Assembly: GCF_017983445.1 (NCBI RefSeq)
Contig: NZ_JAGOBJ010000001.1
Location: 375,632-439,631, forward strand
From: Halomonas sp.
GTDB lineage: Bacteria > Pseudomonadota > Gammaproteobacteria > Pseudomonadales > Halomonadaceae
Reading direction: 5' to 3'
DNA length: 64,000 nucleotides
The position numbers and the translations under genes are program-made. Under the pieces are notes generated by a model. That model worked only from the letters and a program-made list of their open reading frames with translations, was not told the origin of the DNA and ran no database searches. Positions 1-8,847 of the stretch are shown piece by piece (position 1 is the first letter of the stretch; every line of letters begins with the position of its first letter).

Positions 1-844
1 CGTAATCGTTGCCGAGCGTGACTTCCGGCCAGCCATAGTTGAGGCCTGCTTGAATATGGTTAAGCTCATCGCCAGTAAGCGGCCCGTGCTCGGTGGCCCA
101 GGCTTCGCCATTGCTGCGTACGATCATGCCTTGAATATTGCGATTCCCCATAGAGTAAATTTCATCCAGGGTATCGGCATCGCCCACAAACGGGTTGTCT
201 TCTGGCACATCGCCGGTTTCTGTCAGGCGCAGCGTAGAACCCGCATGATCGTCGCTTGCCTGGGCTCTTGACGGGTCAGAGCCACGATCGCCAATACTCA
301 TTAACAGCGTGCCATCAGTTAACCAGGCAATGCGTGAACCGTAATGGCGGCCAGGGCCGGATGCACGATCCTGTTCAAACAGGTGCTCCACATCGCCCAG
401 CGCCTCACCCTGCCATTTTACCCTGGAAAGCGCGCTGCGACTGCCATTGTCGTCTGGCTTGCTCCAGGTGAAGTAAATCCAGTCGTGCTCGCCACTGCCG
501 TCTCCAAACTCAGGATGCAATACAACATCCAGCAGCCCGCCCTGACCGTGGTGATTTACGCTGGGCATGCCCTCAAGCACTCTTGACTGCCCGTCTTCAT
601 CAACCAGATTCAGCTGACCGTTACGCTCACTGACCAGAAAACGGCCCTCCGGTAAAAACGCCACTGCCCAGGGATGTTCAAAATTTCCGGCTACCCGCTC
701 AATAGAAAAATCAAGATACTCGGTCTGGATCACCTCACCCACGGTTTCGGCATGAGCGCTACTTAAGCCTGCGACCAGGCAGAGGGTAGTAAATCCAGGC
801 GCTAGCCAGCGGGACATCGCGTAAGCCTTGTTTGCATCTAGCAT
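1..844 (-). CDS. PQQ-dependent aldose/sugar dehydrogenase (3' end missing)
   Basis: Periplasmic quinoprotein of the glucose/sorbosone dehydrogenase (YliI-like) family, which oxidises aldose sugars using PQQ. About 281 residues are visible before the gene runs off the left edge; the family is usually about 370 residues. Residues 1-34 look like a Sec signal peptide ending LSSAHA. The mature part carries the family's WAVAFLP stretch, an SIGDRGSDPSRAQ segment and, near the edge, TEHGPLTGDELN followed by NYGWPEV, which is typical of the beta-propeller core. I chose the ATG at 844 because GGAG lies 8 nt upstream; an in-frame ATG nine codons later is the alternative. The gene follows the AEC transporter on the same strand after a 146-bp gap, so it may have its own promoter. 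Family call is firm; the substrate is unknown. Confidence 0.88.
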   Translation of the reverse strand, partial: MLDANKAYAMSRWLAPGFTTLCLVAGLSSAHAETVGEVIQTEYLDFSIERVAGNFEHPWAVAFLPEGRFLVSERNGQLNLVDEDGQSRVLEGMPSVNHHGQGGLLDVVLHPEFGDGSGEHDWIYFTWSKPDDNGSRSALSRVKWQGEALGDVEHLFEQDRASGPGRHYGSRIAWLTDGTLLMSIGDRGSDPSRAQASDDHAGSTLRLTETGDVPEDNPFVGDADTLDEIYSMGNRNIQGMIVRSNGEAWATEHGPLTGDELNHIQAGLNYGWPEVTLGNDY

Positions 845-880
845 AAAGAGCTCTCCGGTAATGAGATGACTGCACTGTAG

Positions 881-930
881 CCGTTGTTGGAATTGCCGTT
901 GCAACCTTTGTTGTAACTGTCAGTGTAACG
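881..930. repeat. GTTG-rich imperfect repeat upstream of the sugar dehydrogenase
   Basis: A run of short imperfect repeats (CCGTTG, TTGTTGG, GCCGTTGCAAC, TTTGTTG) lies 37-86 bp upstream of the dehydrogenase start and includes the perfect 8-bp palindrome GTTGCAAC. It could hold operator half-sites for the gene at 844, but no known regulator site was recognised. Confidence 0.35.
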
Positions 931-990
931 ATAATTGCCACGTTTCCAGTTTAGCAGTGACGCTTTGCTTTTGGGCAAGGCTCTTCCAGG

Positions 991-1866
991 CTACATCAAT
1001 AGAGCCAATAAAACAGGAAGATAAAACAGTGCTAATAGCGTAGAGCAAAATACCAGACTCGCTACATAGGCGGGCTCACGCTGGGCGCGCTGGGCAAACA
1101 AGTAATTGAACACGGCCACTGGCATGCACATCTGCACGACCAAAATACTTTGCGCGAGCGGCGGAAGCCCCAGCCAACCGGCAATCAGCCAAGCGGCACC
1201 GGCCGCCAGGGGGATGCGTACCAGGCTAAAGCCAAGCCCTGAACGTAGGTTCTTGACCTGAATACTTGCTAGAGAAACCCCTAGGGTAATCAGCATCAAC
1301 GGTACGGTAAAACCGGACATGAGGCCCACGGTGTTGGCGAGCCAGGGCGGCAACGAGGTATTGGTCAGCAGCAGCGCCATAGACATTAATATGGCGTACA
1401 CCGTGGGCGTCTTGACCAGGGTTTTAAGCGGATTGCCCCGACTTTGAAGGGCGGCGCCCAGAGTAAACTGAAACAGCGATACGGTAATCATCGCCGTGAT
1501 GCCATACGCAAAACCAGCGCTACCAAACGCATAAAGCACCACGGGGAGGCCCATGTTGCCGGTATTAGGGTACATCATGGGCGCCAAGAGAACTCGCCAA
1601 TCACGGCGCAGCAGCTTGGCAACGCCGAACGTTGCTATTCCCATCGTGATGATCACCAGCGCGGTGGCAAGCATGGTGCGGCCAAAGGTACTGGCATCGA
1701 TATCGGCACCCGCTAATGAAGCGAGTACGAGCGAAGGGGTTCCGATGTTGAAAACCAGGCGGGTCACGAAATCGACAGGGTATGGATGCCCCAGGCGTAT
1801 CCATAAAAATCCCAGCCCCGCGCCAGCAAGTACGGGAGCCATGACGGCAAAAAGTTCGGCAAGCAT
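991..1866 (-). CDS. AEC (auxin efflux carrier) family transporter
   Basis: Inner-membrane permease of 291 residues, almost entirely hydrophobic segments (about 8-10 helices), matching the membrane-transport (AEC) family in length. Members export or import small organic anions such as malate or malonate. Family-like features include the MYPNTGNMGLPV stretch near residue 105 (an unwound, Asn/Pro/Gly-rich crossover region) and the C-terminal QMCMPVAVFNYLFA. It lies 77 bp downstream of a LysR gene on the same strand, so the two may be co-transcribed and the regulator may control the carrier. The substrate cannot be told from sequence. Confidence 0.85.
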   Translation of the reverse strand: MLAELFAVMAPVLAGAGLGFLWIRLGHPYPVDFVTRLVFNIGTPSLVLASLAGADIDASTFGRTMLATALVIITMGIATFGVAKLLRRDWRVLLAPMMYPNTGNMGLPVVLYAFGSAGFAYGITAMITVSLFQFTLGAALQSRGNPLKTLVKTPTVYAILMSMALLLTNTSLPPWLANTVGLMSGFTVPLMLITLGVSLASIQVKNLRSGLGFSLVRIPLAAGAAWLIAGWLGLPPLAQSILVVQMCMPVAVFNYLFAQRAQREPAYVASLVFCSTLLALFYLPVLLALLM

Positions 1867-1943
1867 TGATGATCCCTGGCAATCGTTCGTTGCCCATTGT
1901 CGTTAATGAGCAGACTAACTGGCAAGGCAAATAGATAAATTGA

Positions 1944-2858
1944 TTAAGTAGCGCTTACCGGTATATGCCACTGCTTGGGTGCGTGCTCGCGCAGAAAATC
2001 AAGCAGTGCGTTGGTGCGCCGAGACTGATACCCATAAGCATAAAGTAGTGTGATAGGGAGTGGCGCCGGCTCCCAGCCCGGCAGGCAACTGATTAAATCG
2101 CCGGGATGATGTTGCTCCCGCCTTTCTACCAGCCAGTGGGGCAACAGCCCTATTCCCTGGCCACTGGCAATCGCATCAATATGCAGTGCGGTTAAATCTA
2201 CCCGCAGGCGCGAACGGGGAGGAGTGAAGAGGTACTCGCCGTGTTCCGGGTGGTCTAACGAAAGCCCATTGGGTGCACTATCCAGTAAATCAACCCACGC
2301 ATGGTGTTCAAGCTCATCCGGGTGGGTTAGCGCGCAGGCCCCGGCTAAATAGCGCGGGCTGGCATATAGGCCTCGGGTTAAATGACCGAGCCGCTCCTGA
2401 TTAAGCCCGCATTCGTGCGTATGTCCAAGCCACACGTGCACGCTATTGCTGTGCATCTTGGAAGGCGGGGTTTCGCGTGTATGCAGGGCTAGCTCTACCT
2501 TTGGGTAGCGGTTTAAAAAAGCGTTGACGGTTTCTGACATCCAGCTGCGTGCCAAGGCGCCATGGGCCTCAAGCGTCACAAGGCCGCTGATCTCTTCGCG
2601 CAGCTCCGCCAAGGCTTCTTGGCTGTGATTCGCCATTGCCAGCAGCTCAGTACAGTAGGTATGAAACAGCAGGCCAGCCTCGGTAGGAATCAAGCGGTTA
2701 GCCTGGCGCCTTAATAGCGGTTGATTAAGCCGCGCTTCCAATTGGCTGATACGGCGGCTCAAGGTTGATTTGGCTAACCCCAGCTTTTGGGCGCTGCGTG
2801 TCAAACTACCGGTTGCCATTACGTCAGCGAAAGCAGCGAGTTCGTCAAAGTCGTACAT
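1944..2858 (-). CDS. LysR family transcriptional regulator
   Basis: DNA-binding regulator of about 304 residues. The N-terminus has the LysR winged helix-turn-helix (FADVMATGSLTRSAQKLGL, then KSTLSRRISQLEARL), followed by the effector-binding fold. I prefer the ATG at 2858 (MYDFDEL) over the in-frame TTG at 2876, since LysR proteins usually begin a few residues before the helix-turn-helix; neither start has a strong ribosome binding site. It is followed on the same strand by the AEC transporter, its probable target. Effector unknown. Confidence 0.88.
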   Translation of the reverse strand: MYDFDELAAFADVMATGSLTRSAQKLGLAKSTLSRRISQLEARLNQPLLRRQANRLIPTEAGLLFHTYCTELLAMANHSQEALAELREEISGLVTLEAHGALARSWMSETVNAFLNRYPKVELALHTRETPPSKMHSNSVHVWLGHTHECGLNQERLGHLTRGLYASPRYLAGACALTHPDELEHHAWVDLLDSAPNGLSLDHPEHGEYLFTPPRSRLRVDLTALHIDAIASGQGIGLLPHWLVERREQHHPGDLISCLPGWEPAPLPITLLYAYGYQSRRTNALLDFLREHAPKQWHIPVSAT

Positions 2859-2971
2859 CGTCAGATCACACAGCAATTAAAGATGGTCTATTGTGCCACT
2901 TAACATTGGGGATGCAAATAATATGCATTTCAGGCTTGGCGGCTGGCTATATTTTTATAATTTATGTTGAA

Positions 2972-3005
2972 TAGAAACAAAGGCCCCGTGATGAGCGGGG
3001 CAAAA
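2972..3005 (-). terminator. Rho-independent terminator of the first TonB receptor
   Basis: Read on the minus strand, GCCCCG, a 7-nt loop and CGGGGC are followed by CTTTGTTT. It lies about 33 bp past the receptor stop codon. Confidence 0.75.
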
Positions 3006-3037
3006 GAATCGAGAAGGTCGTGCCCGTTAAGCAGCCC

Positions 3038-5095
3038 TTAGAAGTCAAACGTAAGGCCCAGGTTGTACTGACGACCATCCAGCACAACGCCGTACTCATC
3101 ATTGGTTACTTCTTTGTTGGCAATGTTATAGATGCCGGCTTTAACCTGCGCGCGGTCGGTCAGGCTGTAAACCAGACCAGCATCGAAAAAGCCATACCCT
3201 GGCGTGCCGTCGTCCATACTGGTGCGTGACAGGTAATCGCTCGTGGAGCCGCGATAATTACCCTGGGTCCACAGATTCAGCTCAGGCGTTGCCTGCCAAT
3301 CCACCGCGAGATTGAACATATGCTCGGGAATCTTGTTCAACGGCTCGCCAGCAAACTCACCTGATTTCTGCTCTGAGTCGGTATAGGTATAGCTGGAGCT
3401 CAGGCGTACATCCTGGGTAACGTCGTAGTCCAGCGTGAACTCTACGCCCTGCATTTGCGCTTCGTCGATATTGCGGTAGGTGCTGATAAACACATACTCG
3501 TTACCGGCGTAGGGGCATTGCCAGGTGGACGGGTCGTTGCGATCGGCATCCGCCGTGTTGCAGTAGCGGTCTTCCGCGATCTTGTCCTCAAACTGGGTAT
3601 AGAACAGCATCATGCTTGAGGTAAGACGCCGATCGTCACTGGTAAAGACAAACCCGGCTTCATAGTTGGTACTGGTTTCAGGGGAGAGATTTTCATTTCC
3701 AATAATCAGCGCGCGTGCATGGGGGGCCGGAGAGCCACCGCCACCGGTGCCTCGACCAAAGCCCTCAGTAGCCGCGGCAAGGCCAGGCTGGGAGTAACCA
3801 GTCGACACACCGCCCTTGAACGTCCACTCGGGCGTCAGGTGGTAGTTGGCGTACACGCGCGGAGAAAGATGGCCGCCGAATAGCTCGTCATCGTCATAAC
3901 GCATGCCGGTCGTGACGCTGAAGGCATCTGTCAGGCTCCACTCCATCTCAACGAACAGTGCAGCAATCCAGCGGTCAACGCTGCGCAGGGCATTAGGGCT
4001 ATTGCCGAGAAGTCCGTTGGTGTCGTCGACCAGATCCTCTACCCGGTACTGACCGCCAAAGGTCAGCATGTGGTCGCCCCAGAAGTAGGTCGACTGGTTA
4101 TTGAATGTGGTGACTTCTTCGCGCTTCTCGTCTGGCGTGGTATTGACCCGCTCTGAAATATCGTGCTGCAGATAGGTGTCTGTCATAAAGGCGCCATACG
4201 TGCCTTTATGGCCTAACGTAAATACATCTTTATCGTAGCGATAGGTGCTGGCGCTGGCAGGATTACCCCGGCTATCAATTTCCGGAACGCTTCGCCCAGG
4301 CGTATGGGTGAACTCTTTGGTGGAAGCGGTATAGCCGAAGCTGTATTCGTTCAGCTCATCTGGAGTCAAAACGAGTTCGGCACCGATCTGGCGGGTATCG
4401 CTGTCTGGCGTGCTTTCAGCGTTGTCGCCACCGCCTTCATAATCGCTCTCTTCGGTACCGTGCCAGCTGCCATGCACGCGTAAGCCGAGCAGTCCTTCGA
4501 TCAGAGCGCCCCCGGTATAGAAGCTGATCTGTTGCGAGTCGTTGTTGATATCGTTGAGCGAATGAGTGTATTCAGTCGTCACCTGGCCCGACCACTCATC
4601 CGGCACGCGTTTGGTAATGATGTTGATAACGCCGCCCATTGCCTGCGAGCCATATAGCGAAGACATGGGGCCACGGATGACTTCAACACGCTCAATCATC
4701 GAGATGGGTGGAAGACCGATCTGTTTGCCTCCGTCCTGCCCATTGGTATTGACGGCTCGTCCGGCCGAAATGGGGCGGCCATCAATCAGATACAGCGTGT
4801 AGCTATTGTCCATTCCACGGATGCTGATGTCCTGCGCTTCACCACCACCGGTCACATAGACGCCTGGAATGTTCTTCACCGCGTCCGTAATATCGCTATA
4901 GGACTGGCGGTTCAGTTCTTCACCACTGATCACCGAAATACTCGCAGGCGCATCCGCAATCGACTGCTCAAAGCCTGAGGCAGTTACCACCACCGGGTCG
5001 AGCGAAGTGTTTTCCTGAGCGTTAGCCGCGGCAGCGATGGTCATTGAAGACAGGCTGACAGCCTTGACCAAAGTGCGACGTGAAAAAGAAGCCAT
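3038..5095 (-). CDS. TonB-dependent siderophore receptor (catecholate-type)
   Basis: Outer-membrane ligand-gated channel of 685 residues for ferric siderophore uptake. Residues 1-26 form a signal peptide ending AAANA. The TonB-box region is close to DPVVVTASGF near residues 33-42. The plug domain spans about 40-165 (SIRGMDNSYTLYLIDGRPIS, then IERVEVIRGPMSSLYGSQAM and GGVINIITKR), and the barrel ends in the outer-membrane C-terminal signature LTFDF. It resembles CirA/FepA-type receptors. It is a paralogue of the receptor encoded upstream at 5465-7681, with the same plug layout. A Fur-like box sits in its promoter, so iron repression is likely. The signal peptide contains SRRTLVK, which looks like a twin-arginine motif but is probably incidental. 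Siderophore identity unknown. Confidence 0.93.
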   Translation of the reverse strand: MASFSRRTLVKAVSLSSMTIAAAANAQENTSLDPVVVTASGFEQSIADAPASISVISGEELNRQSYSDITDAVKNIPGVYVTGGGEAQDISIRGMDNSYTLYLIDGRPISAGRAVNTNGQDGGKQIGLPPISMIERVEVIRGPMSSLYGSQAMGGVINIITKRVPDEWSGQVTTEYTHSLNDINNDSQQISFYTGGALIEGLLGLRVHGSWHGTEESDYEGGGDNAESTPDSDTRQIGAELVLTPDELNEYSFGYTASTKEFTHTPGRSVPEIDSRGNPASASTYRYDKDVFTLGHKGTYGAFMTDTYLQHDISERVNTTPDEKREEVTTFNNQSTYFWGDHMLTFGGQYRVEDLVDDTNGLLGNSPNALRSVDRWIAALFVEMEWSLTDAFSVTTGMRYDDDELFGGHLSPRVYANYHLTPEWTFKGGVSTGYSQPGLAAATEGFGRGTGGGGSPAPHARALIIGNENLSPETSTNYEAGFVFTSDDRRLTSSMMLFYTQFEDKIAEDRYCNTADADRNDPSTWQCPYAGNEYVFISTYRNIDEAQMQGVEFTLDYDVTQDVRLSSSYTYTDSEQKSGEFAGEPLNKIPEHMFNLAVDWQATPELNLWTQGNYRGSTSDYLSRTSMDDGTPGYGFFDAGLVYSLTDRAQVKAGIYNIANKEVTNDEYGVVLDGRQYNLGLTFDF

Positions 5096-5149
5096 GTTTT
5101 TCCCTTGAGATGATATTGCTGTGCGTTTTTATGAAAAATTTTAACATAT

Positions 5150-5168
5150 GAAAATAATTATCATATGA
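5150..5168 (-). promoter_or_regulatory. Probable Fur box upstream of the first TonB receptor
   Basis: GAAAATAATTATCATATGA matches the 19-bp Fur consensus at about 12 of 19 positions and sits in a larger dyad with CATATG at both ends (5145-5167). It is 55-73 bp upstream of the receptor start codon, where Fur would block transcription when iron is plentiful. Confidence 0.6.
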
Positions 5169-5370
5169 GATTTATATTCTATTGTTAAAGATTCCATAAA
5201 TCGAGAGGGAGGTCATGAACATGGCGTTGTGATGTACGCAACTGTAATGAATTCGTAAATTTCAGTGGCGGGTAGTCAATGGCACGTTGCGTTCTATGAT
5301 GTCGGTGACTATTAAAAAAGTGCATCAGGCCCAGGAGCTGATGGTTGGGTAGTCTAATAAAACGGCCCAT

Positions 5371-5397
5371 AAAAAAGCCCCGGCACTAGGCCGGGGC
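5371..5397 (-). terminator. Rho-independent terminator of the second TonB receptor
   Basis: On the minus strand GCCCCGGCC, a short loop and GCCGGGGC are followed by six T. This is a classic intrinsic terminator 68 bp past the stop codon of the gene at 5465. Confidence 0.9.
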
Positions 5398-5464
5398 ATC
5401 CAATCAGCATTGAAACAATAAGCGGAACGTTGCGAGCGATTTTCGACGGATAAGTTATTGGCGA

Positions 5465-7681
5465 TTAGAAGTCATAGGTTGCCGAGACCCACAGGCTGCG
5501 GCCATCTAGCGCCACGCCATCAGTAGAGCGGCCTGTCTGGGTATAGCGGAAAGCGGCATACGTATCGCCATTATGCTCAAAGGTATCGTAGGTGGTGAAA
5601 TCCTTGTCCAGCAGGTTATTGATAGCGGCGGTCAGGCGTATATCGTTAGAGAAACGGTAAGTGCTGCGTAGGTTAAAGAGTTCATAACCATCTAGCTTGT
5701 TACCCAACTGCTCATACAGGGCAAGATTTTCACCCGCGGTAGGCAGGCCAGCCGAGAAGCGCTCGCGAGAAGAGTAGTACTCGCCCTCAAGTGTTGTGCT
5801 CCAGCGGTCGTTGATCGCCCAGCTAAGGTCGGCGGTCAGCTTGTGCTTGGGTACATTGGTCAGTACTTGGCCTTCGTTTTCACCGGAGGTGATTTCGGTG
5901 TCGGTATAAGTGTAGCCACCGTTGATCGTCCAGGCGGGCGCGAACTGATAACTGCTGGTCAGTTCGACGCCGCGAGTTTCGGCACGGTCAATATTGACTG
6001 CCTGACTGAAGCTTTCCTGCTGGGTGAAACCGCCCACGCTCAGGCAGTTGGCCGTATTGGCGTAAGGGCGGTTGCCGTTACTATCGACAAACTGGCAGTT
6101 GAGCAGATCGTCACCATCGGCGATCCGGTCACGGAACTGGGTATAGAAAACGGTTGCCCCGGCAGAGAAGCCATCCAGGCTGTCGTAGATCGCGCCAATT
6201 TCATAGTTGGTGCTCTTCTCCGGTTTTAGATCTGGCGAACCTAGCGTAACCGACTGCCCCTGGTTGCCAAAGCCGACGATGCCATCGTGCAGCTGATTAA
6301 GCGTAGGCGTCTTGTATCCCTGGCTGATACCGCCCTTAAGGGTCCACTCGTCGGTGGTGTTCCAGACCAGGTAGCCACGTGGGCTGAAGTGGCCACCAAA
6401 CGCATTGTGCCTTTCGTAGCGTCCGCCCAGCGTCAGCGCTACGTCATCGTGCAACAGCCATTCGTCTTCGGAAAACAGCGCCCAGCTTGACTGGGAGAAG
6501 GTTTCGTTACCCGCCGTGCCGTCCTTGAGTTCGGCATCAATGTACTGCCCGCCCAGAGTGACCATATGATCATCCAGCGGTGCGGTAAACTTGCTGTCGA
6601 CCACAATGTCACGGTTTTCCAATAGGCGCGGCTCGCCGCCCTGTGCGATATAGCCATAATCCGGCGCGTTACCTGCGGGTAGCGTGCGGCCAAGCGATTC
6701 GGTGAAGTTGCGGGTAACGCTGCTCTCCAGGGTACCGGCGGCGTAACGGCCAGTGTGGCCAACGGCAATCTGATCGCGGTTGAAGCGTAACTCATCTTCA
6801 TAGCCGAAAGCGGCGCTTGGCTGGGGCGTCGCGCAGTCGTCGCGCCTCAGGCCGTCCAAGCTGCCCAGGCGGCAATCTTCGTTGTTATAAACCTGGCGAG
6901 AGCGCTCGGCGTCCACCCACAGCTCATTGGTATCATCCGGCGTCAAATTCAAACGCCCGCCGATGGAGTAATTGCGCGCTTCGGGGGCGCGCGGGTCGCG
7001 GCCTACGCTGTTTTCTATGATGCGCTCAGAATTGCCGCGATCAAACACGCGGCCGCGCAGTTGCAGGCCTAGCGTATCCTCGACCAGCGGGCCGGAAGCG
7101 TACAGATTGACGGCCGAGCTGTTGCTCTCATCGCGATTCTGTTTAAAGGTGTTCTCGACCGTAACCGAGCCTGCCCAGTCCGCCCCCGCGCGGCGGGTGA
7201 TAATGTTGATAACGCCGCCCATGGCGTCCGAGCCGTAAAGCGTCGACATTGGTCCGCGAATAACTTCGATGCGTTCAATGGCCGAGAGCGGAGGCATAAA
7301 GCTGGTTGAGGTTTCCCCAAAGCCGTTAGGCGTAACATCGCCGGAGGTATTCTGGCGGCGGCCATCGATCAGTATTAGGGTATAGGCACTGGGCATGCCA
7401 CGGATGGAGATGTTGTAGCCGCCGGTCTTGCCGGTGCCTGCGCGTACATCAACCCCCGGTACATCGGAAATAGCTTCAGCGATGCTTGAGAACTGCTTCT
7501 GCTCCAATTCTTCACGCGTTACCACAGAGATACTCGCAGGGGCGTTATTCAGCGACTGTTCATACCCAGCGGCGGTAACCACCATATTATTAAGCTGAGT
7601 ATTTTCCTGAGCATTTGCCGCTCCAGCAGCAAGCCCAAGAGCAACAGCGCTGGCTAAAGTGTTGCGAGTAAAGTGTGACAT
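5465..7681 (-). CDS. TonB-dependent siderophore receptor
   Basis: Outer-membrane receptor of 738 residues that imports a ferric siderophore using TonB/ExbBD energy. It has a signal peptide ending GAANA (about residues 1-24), a TonB-box-like MVVTAAGYEQ at 33-42, a plug domain with ISIRGMPSAYTLILIDGRR and IERIEVIRGPMSTLYGSDAM, and a long 22-strand-type barrel ending in VSATYDF. It resembles FepA/CirA/IroN-type receptors. Its start faces the siderophore ABC importer genes at 7924 across a shared promoter region with a good Fur box, so the two are probably co-regulated by iron and handle the same ligand. It shares its plug architecture with the neighbouring receptor at 3038-5095, which suggests a duplication. 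Confidence 0.94.
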   Translation of the reverse strand: MSHFTRNTLASAVALGLAAGAANAQENTQLNNMVVTAAGYEQSLNNAPASISVVTREELEQKQFSSIAEAISDVPGVDVRAGTGKTGGYNISIRGMPSAYTLILIDGRRQNTSGDVTPNGFGETSTSFMPPLSAIERIEVIRGPMSTLYGSDAMGGVINIITRRAGADWAGSVTVENTFKQNRDESNSSAVNLYASGPLVEDTLGLQLRGRVFDRGNSERIIENSVGRDPRAPEARNYSIGGRLNLTPDDTNELWVDAERSRQVYNNEDCRLGSLDGLRRDDCATPQPSAAFGYEDELRFNRDQIAVGHTGRYAAGTLESSVTRNFTESLGRTLPAGNAPDYGYIAQGGEPRLLENRDIVVDSKFTAPLDDHMVTLGGQYIDAELKDGTAGNETFSQSSWALFSEDEWLLHDDVALTLGGRYERHNAFGGHFSPRGYLVWNTTDEWTLKGGISQGYKTPTLNQLHDGIVGFGNQGQSVTLGSPDLKPEKSTNYEIGAIYDSLDGFSAGATVFYTQFRDRIADGDDLLNCQFVDSNGNRPYANTANCLSVGGFTQQESFSQAVNIDRAETRGVELTSSYQFAPAWTINGGYTYTDTEITSGENEGQVLTNVPKHKLTADLSWAINDRWSTTLEGEYYSSRERFSAGLPTAGENLALYEQLGNKLDGYELFNLRSTYRFSNDIRLTAAINNLLDKDFTTYDTFEHNGDTYAAFRYTQTGRSTDGVALDGRSLWVSATYDF

Positions 7682-7708
7682 AGCGATCCCCTTGTTTATG
7701 ATTTACTT

Positions 7709-7727
7709 GCTAATGATATTTATTATC
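7709..7727. promoter_or_regulatory. Fur box in the divergent iron-uptake promoter
   Basis: GCTAATGATATTTATTATC agrees with the Fur consensus GATAATGATAATCATTATC at 16 of 19 positions. It lies 28-46 bp upstream of the minus-strand receptor start, where it could repress that gene and perhaps the divergent importer operon. Confidence 0.82.
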
Positions 7728-7877
7728 AAATGAGGCGAGGATTCTAAAAAGAAAAGTTCCCATGCGCGAGTTAATATCAAGGAACAGTCTGTTGCATTAA
7801 GAGCAACGCTATCGGCAGGCTTGGTGTTGCTATAAATGGAACAATATATTCTATGAAATAGTACTGCATTTGCTTTT

Positions 7878-7896
7878 GAGAATCGTTACTATTAAA
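7878..7896. promoter_or_regulatory. Possible second Fur site before the siderophore ABC operon
   Basis: GAGAATCGTTACTATTAAA resembles the Fur site core (about 11 of 19 positions; GAGAATCGTT is a common half) and lies 28 bp upstream of the ATG at 7924. Weaker than the 7709 box. Confidence 0.45.
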
Positions 7897-7923
7897 GAAA
7901 TATATTAACAGTAAGGGTTCACA

Positions 7924-8847
7924 ATGCTGCGTACAGTACTGCGCCTTAGCCTGACCGGTGTGTTGTTAAGTAGCTTGGCTGCCAATGCGCAAGCGCGGGA
8001 GCTTGATACCGCGTTTGGCGAAGTGGAAGTGCCTGACTCGCCAGAGCGTATCGTGACGCTTTACGAAGGCGCGCTGGATGCATCGGTCGCGGCGGGTGTC
8101 ACCCCGATTGGCGCAATTGCGACGCGTGGCGGCAATGAGGTGGCGGCTTACATGGGTGAACACATCGATACCAGCCAGTTGGAAATGGTAGGCGTTGCCC
8201 GTGAAACCAACATTGAAGCTATCCTCCGTCTACAGCCGGACCTGATTCTTGCGGCTCCCCAGCTCCCCGAAGAGCAGTACCGTCTGCTTTCCCGCATTGC
8301 GCCTACCGTTGTACCTAACAGTACTGGCCTTTCTAAAGAGGGCTGGAAAGACGATTCACGCCTTTTCGGGCAGGCACTGGGTAAAGAGGCTGAGATTGAA
8401 GAAGCGCTTGAAGTCGTTGAGCAGCGCGCTGCCAAACTTAACGAGCGTCTCAGCGAAGCCGAAGTCGGCGGCACCGCTTACATCGTGCGCTGGATGCCGG
8501 CAGGCCCGATGGTCATGTCATCTGAACTGTTCTCGACCGGCGTTCTTGCCTCTACCGGATTAACGGTTGATGACCAGGGACTGGTTAAAGAAGGCAGTGC
8601 GCACAGCGATATCTTGAGCCTTGAAAATCTTTCACTAATCGATGGCGACTGGTTGTTTCTTGCCACGCTCAACGAAGAAGGGCAGCAGGCCGTGGACGCC
8701 GCCGAGCAAAGCAGCGCATTTACCCGCCTGAACGTGGTGCAGCAGGATCACGTAGTGCCCGTTAATGGTCAGGTCTGGAGCAGTGCGTCAGGCCCTTTGG
8801 CCGCGCAGGCGCTCCTTGATGATATCGAAGAAGCCTTATTGCCGTGA
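7924..8847 (+). CDS. Iron-siderophore ABC transporter substrate-binding protein
   Basis: Periplasmic binding protein of 307 residues (FecB/FhuD-like, class III fold) that picks up the ferric siderophore after the outer-membrane receptor and hands it to the permeases. Residues 1-25 are a Sec signal peptide ending ANAQA. The mature part has the family opening TAFGEVEVPDSPERIVTLYEG, a first lobe with EAILRLQPDLILAAPQ and a long linking helix (residues about 150-185). It starts with ATG after AAGGG. Its stop overlaps the GTG start of the next gene (GTGA), which points to translational coupling. It is divergent from a TonB receptor and behind Fur-like sites. Confidence 0.92.
   Translation: MLRTVLRLSLTGVLLSSLAANAQARELDTAFGEVEVPDSPERIVTLYEGALDASVAAGVTPIGAIATRGGNEVAAYMGEHIDTSQLEMVGVARETNIEAILRLQPDLILAAPQLPEEQYRLLSRIAPTVVPNSTGLSKEGWKDDSRLFGQALGKEAEIEEALEVVEQRAAKLNERLSEAEVGGTAYIVRWMPAGPMVMSSELFSTGVLASTGLTVDDQGLVKEGSAHSDILSLENLSLIDGDWLFLATLNEEGQQAVDAAEQSSAFTRLNVVQQDHVVPVNGQVWSSASGPLAAQALLDDIEEALLP

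Larger units (their letters stand above)
5096..5464. other. Intergenic region between the two TonB receptor genes
   Basis: This gap of about 370 bp holds the AT-rich promoter and Fur-like box of the downstream receptor (near 5150) and the terminator of the upstream receptor (near 5371). Between them, 5170-5370, I see no convincing gene; a 61-codon minus-strand frame lacks a ribosome binding site and recognisable features. Confidence 0.6.

Noticed and set aside
868-960. A cysteine-rich plus-strand frame (CSRCWNCRCNLCCNCQCNDNC-like) over the GTTG repeats
   Set aside because: It is a by-product of period-like TGT/TGC repeats in the promoter, with no start codon or ribosome binding site of its own.
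1944-2876. TTG start at 2876 for the first LysR gene
   Set aside because: The in-frame ATG at 2858 gives the normal distance to the helix-turn-helix, though neither start has a strong ribosome binding site.
5010-5095. Twin-arginine-like motif SRRTLVK in the first TonB receptor signal peptide
   Set aside because: Outer-membrane barrels must cross unfolded through Sec; the hydrophobic core and AAANA cleavage site are ordinary, so the match is probably chance.
5185-5370. 61-codon minus-strand frame between the two TonB receptors
   Set aside because: No ribosome binding site, no recognisable protein character, and it sits over the receptor promoter and terminator region.
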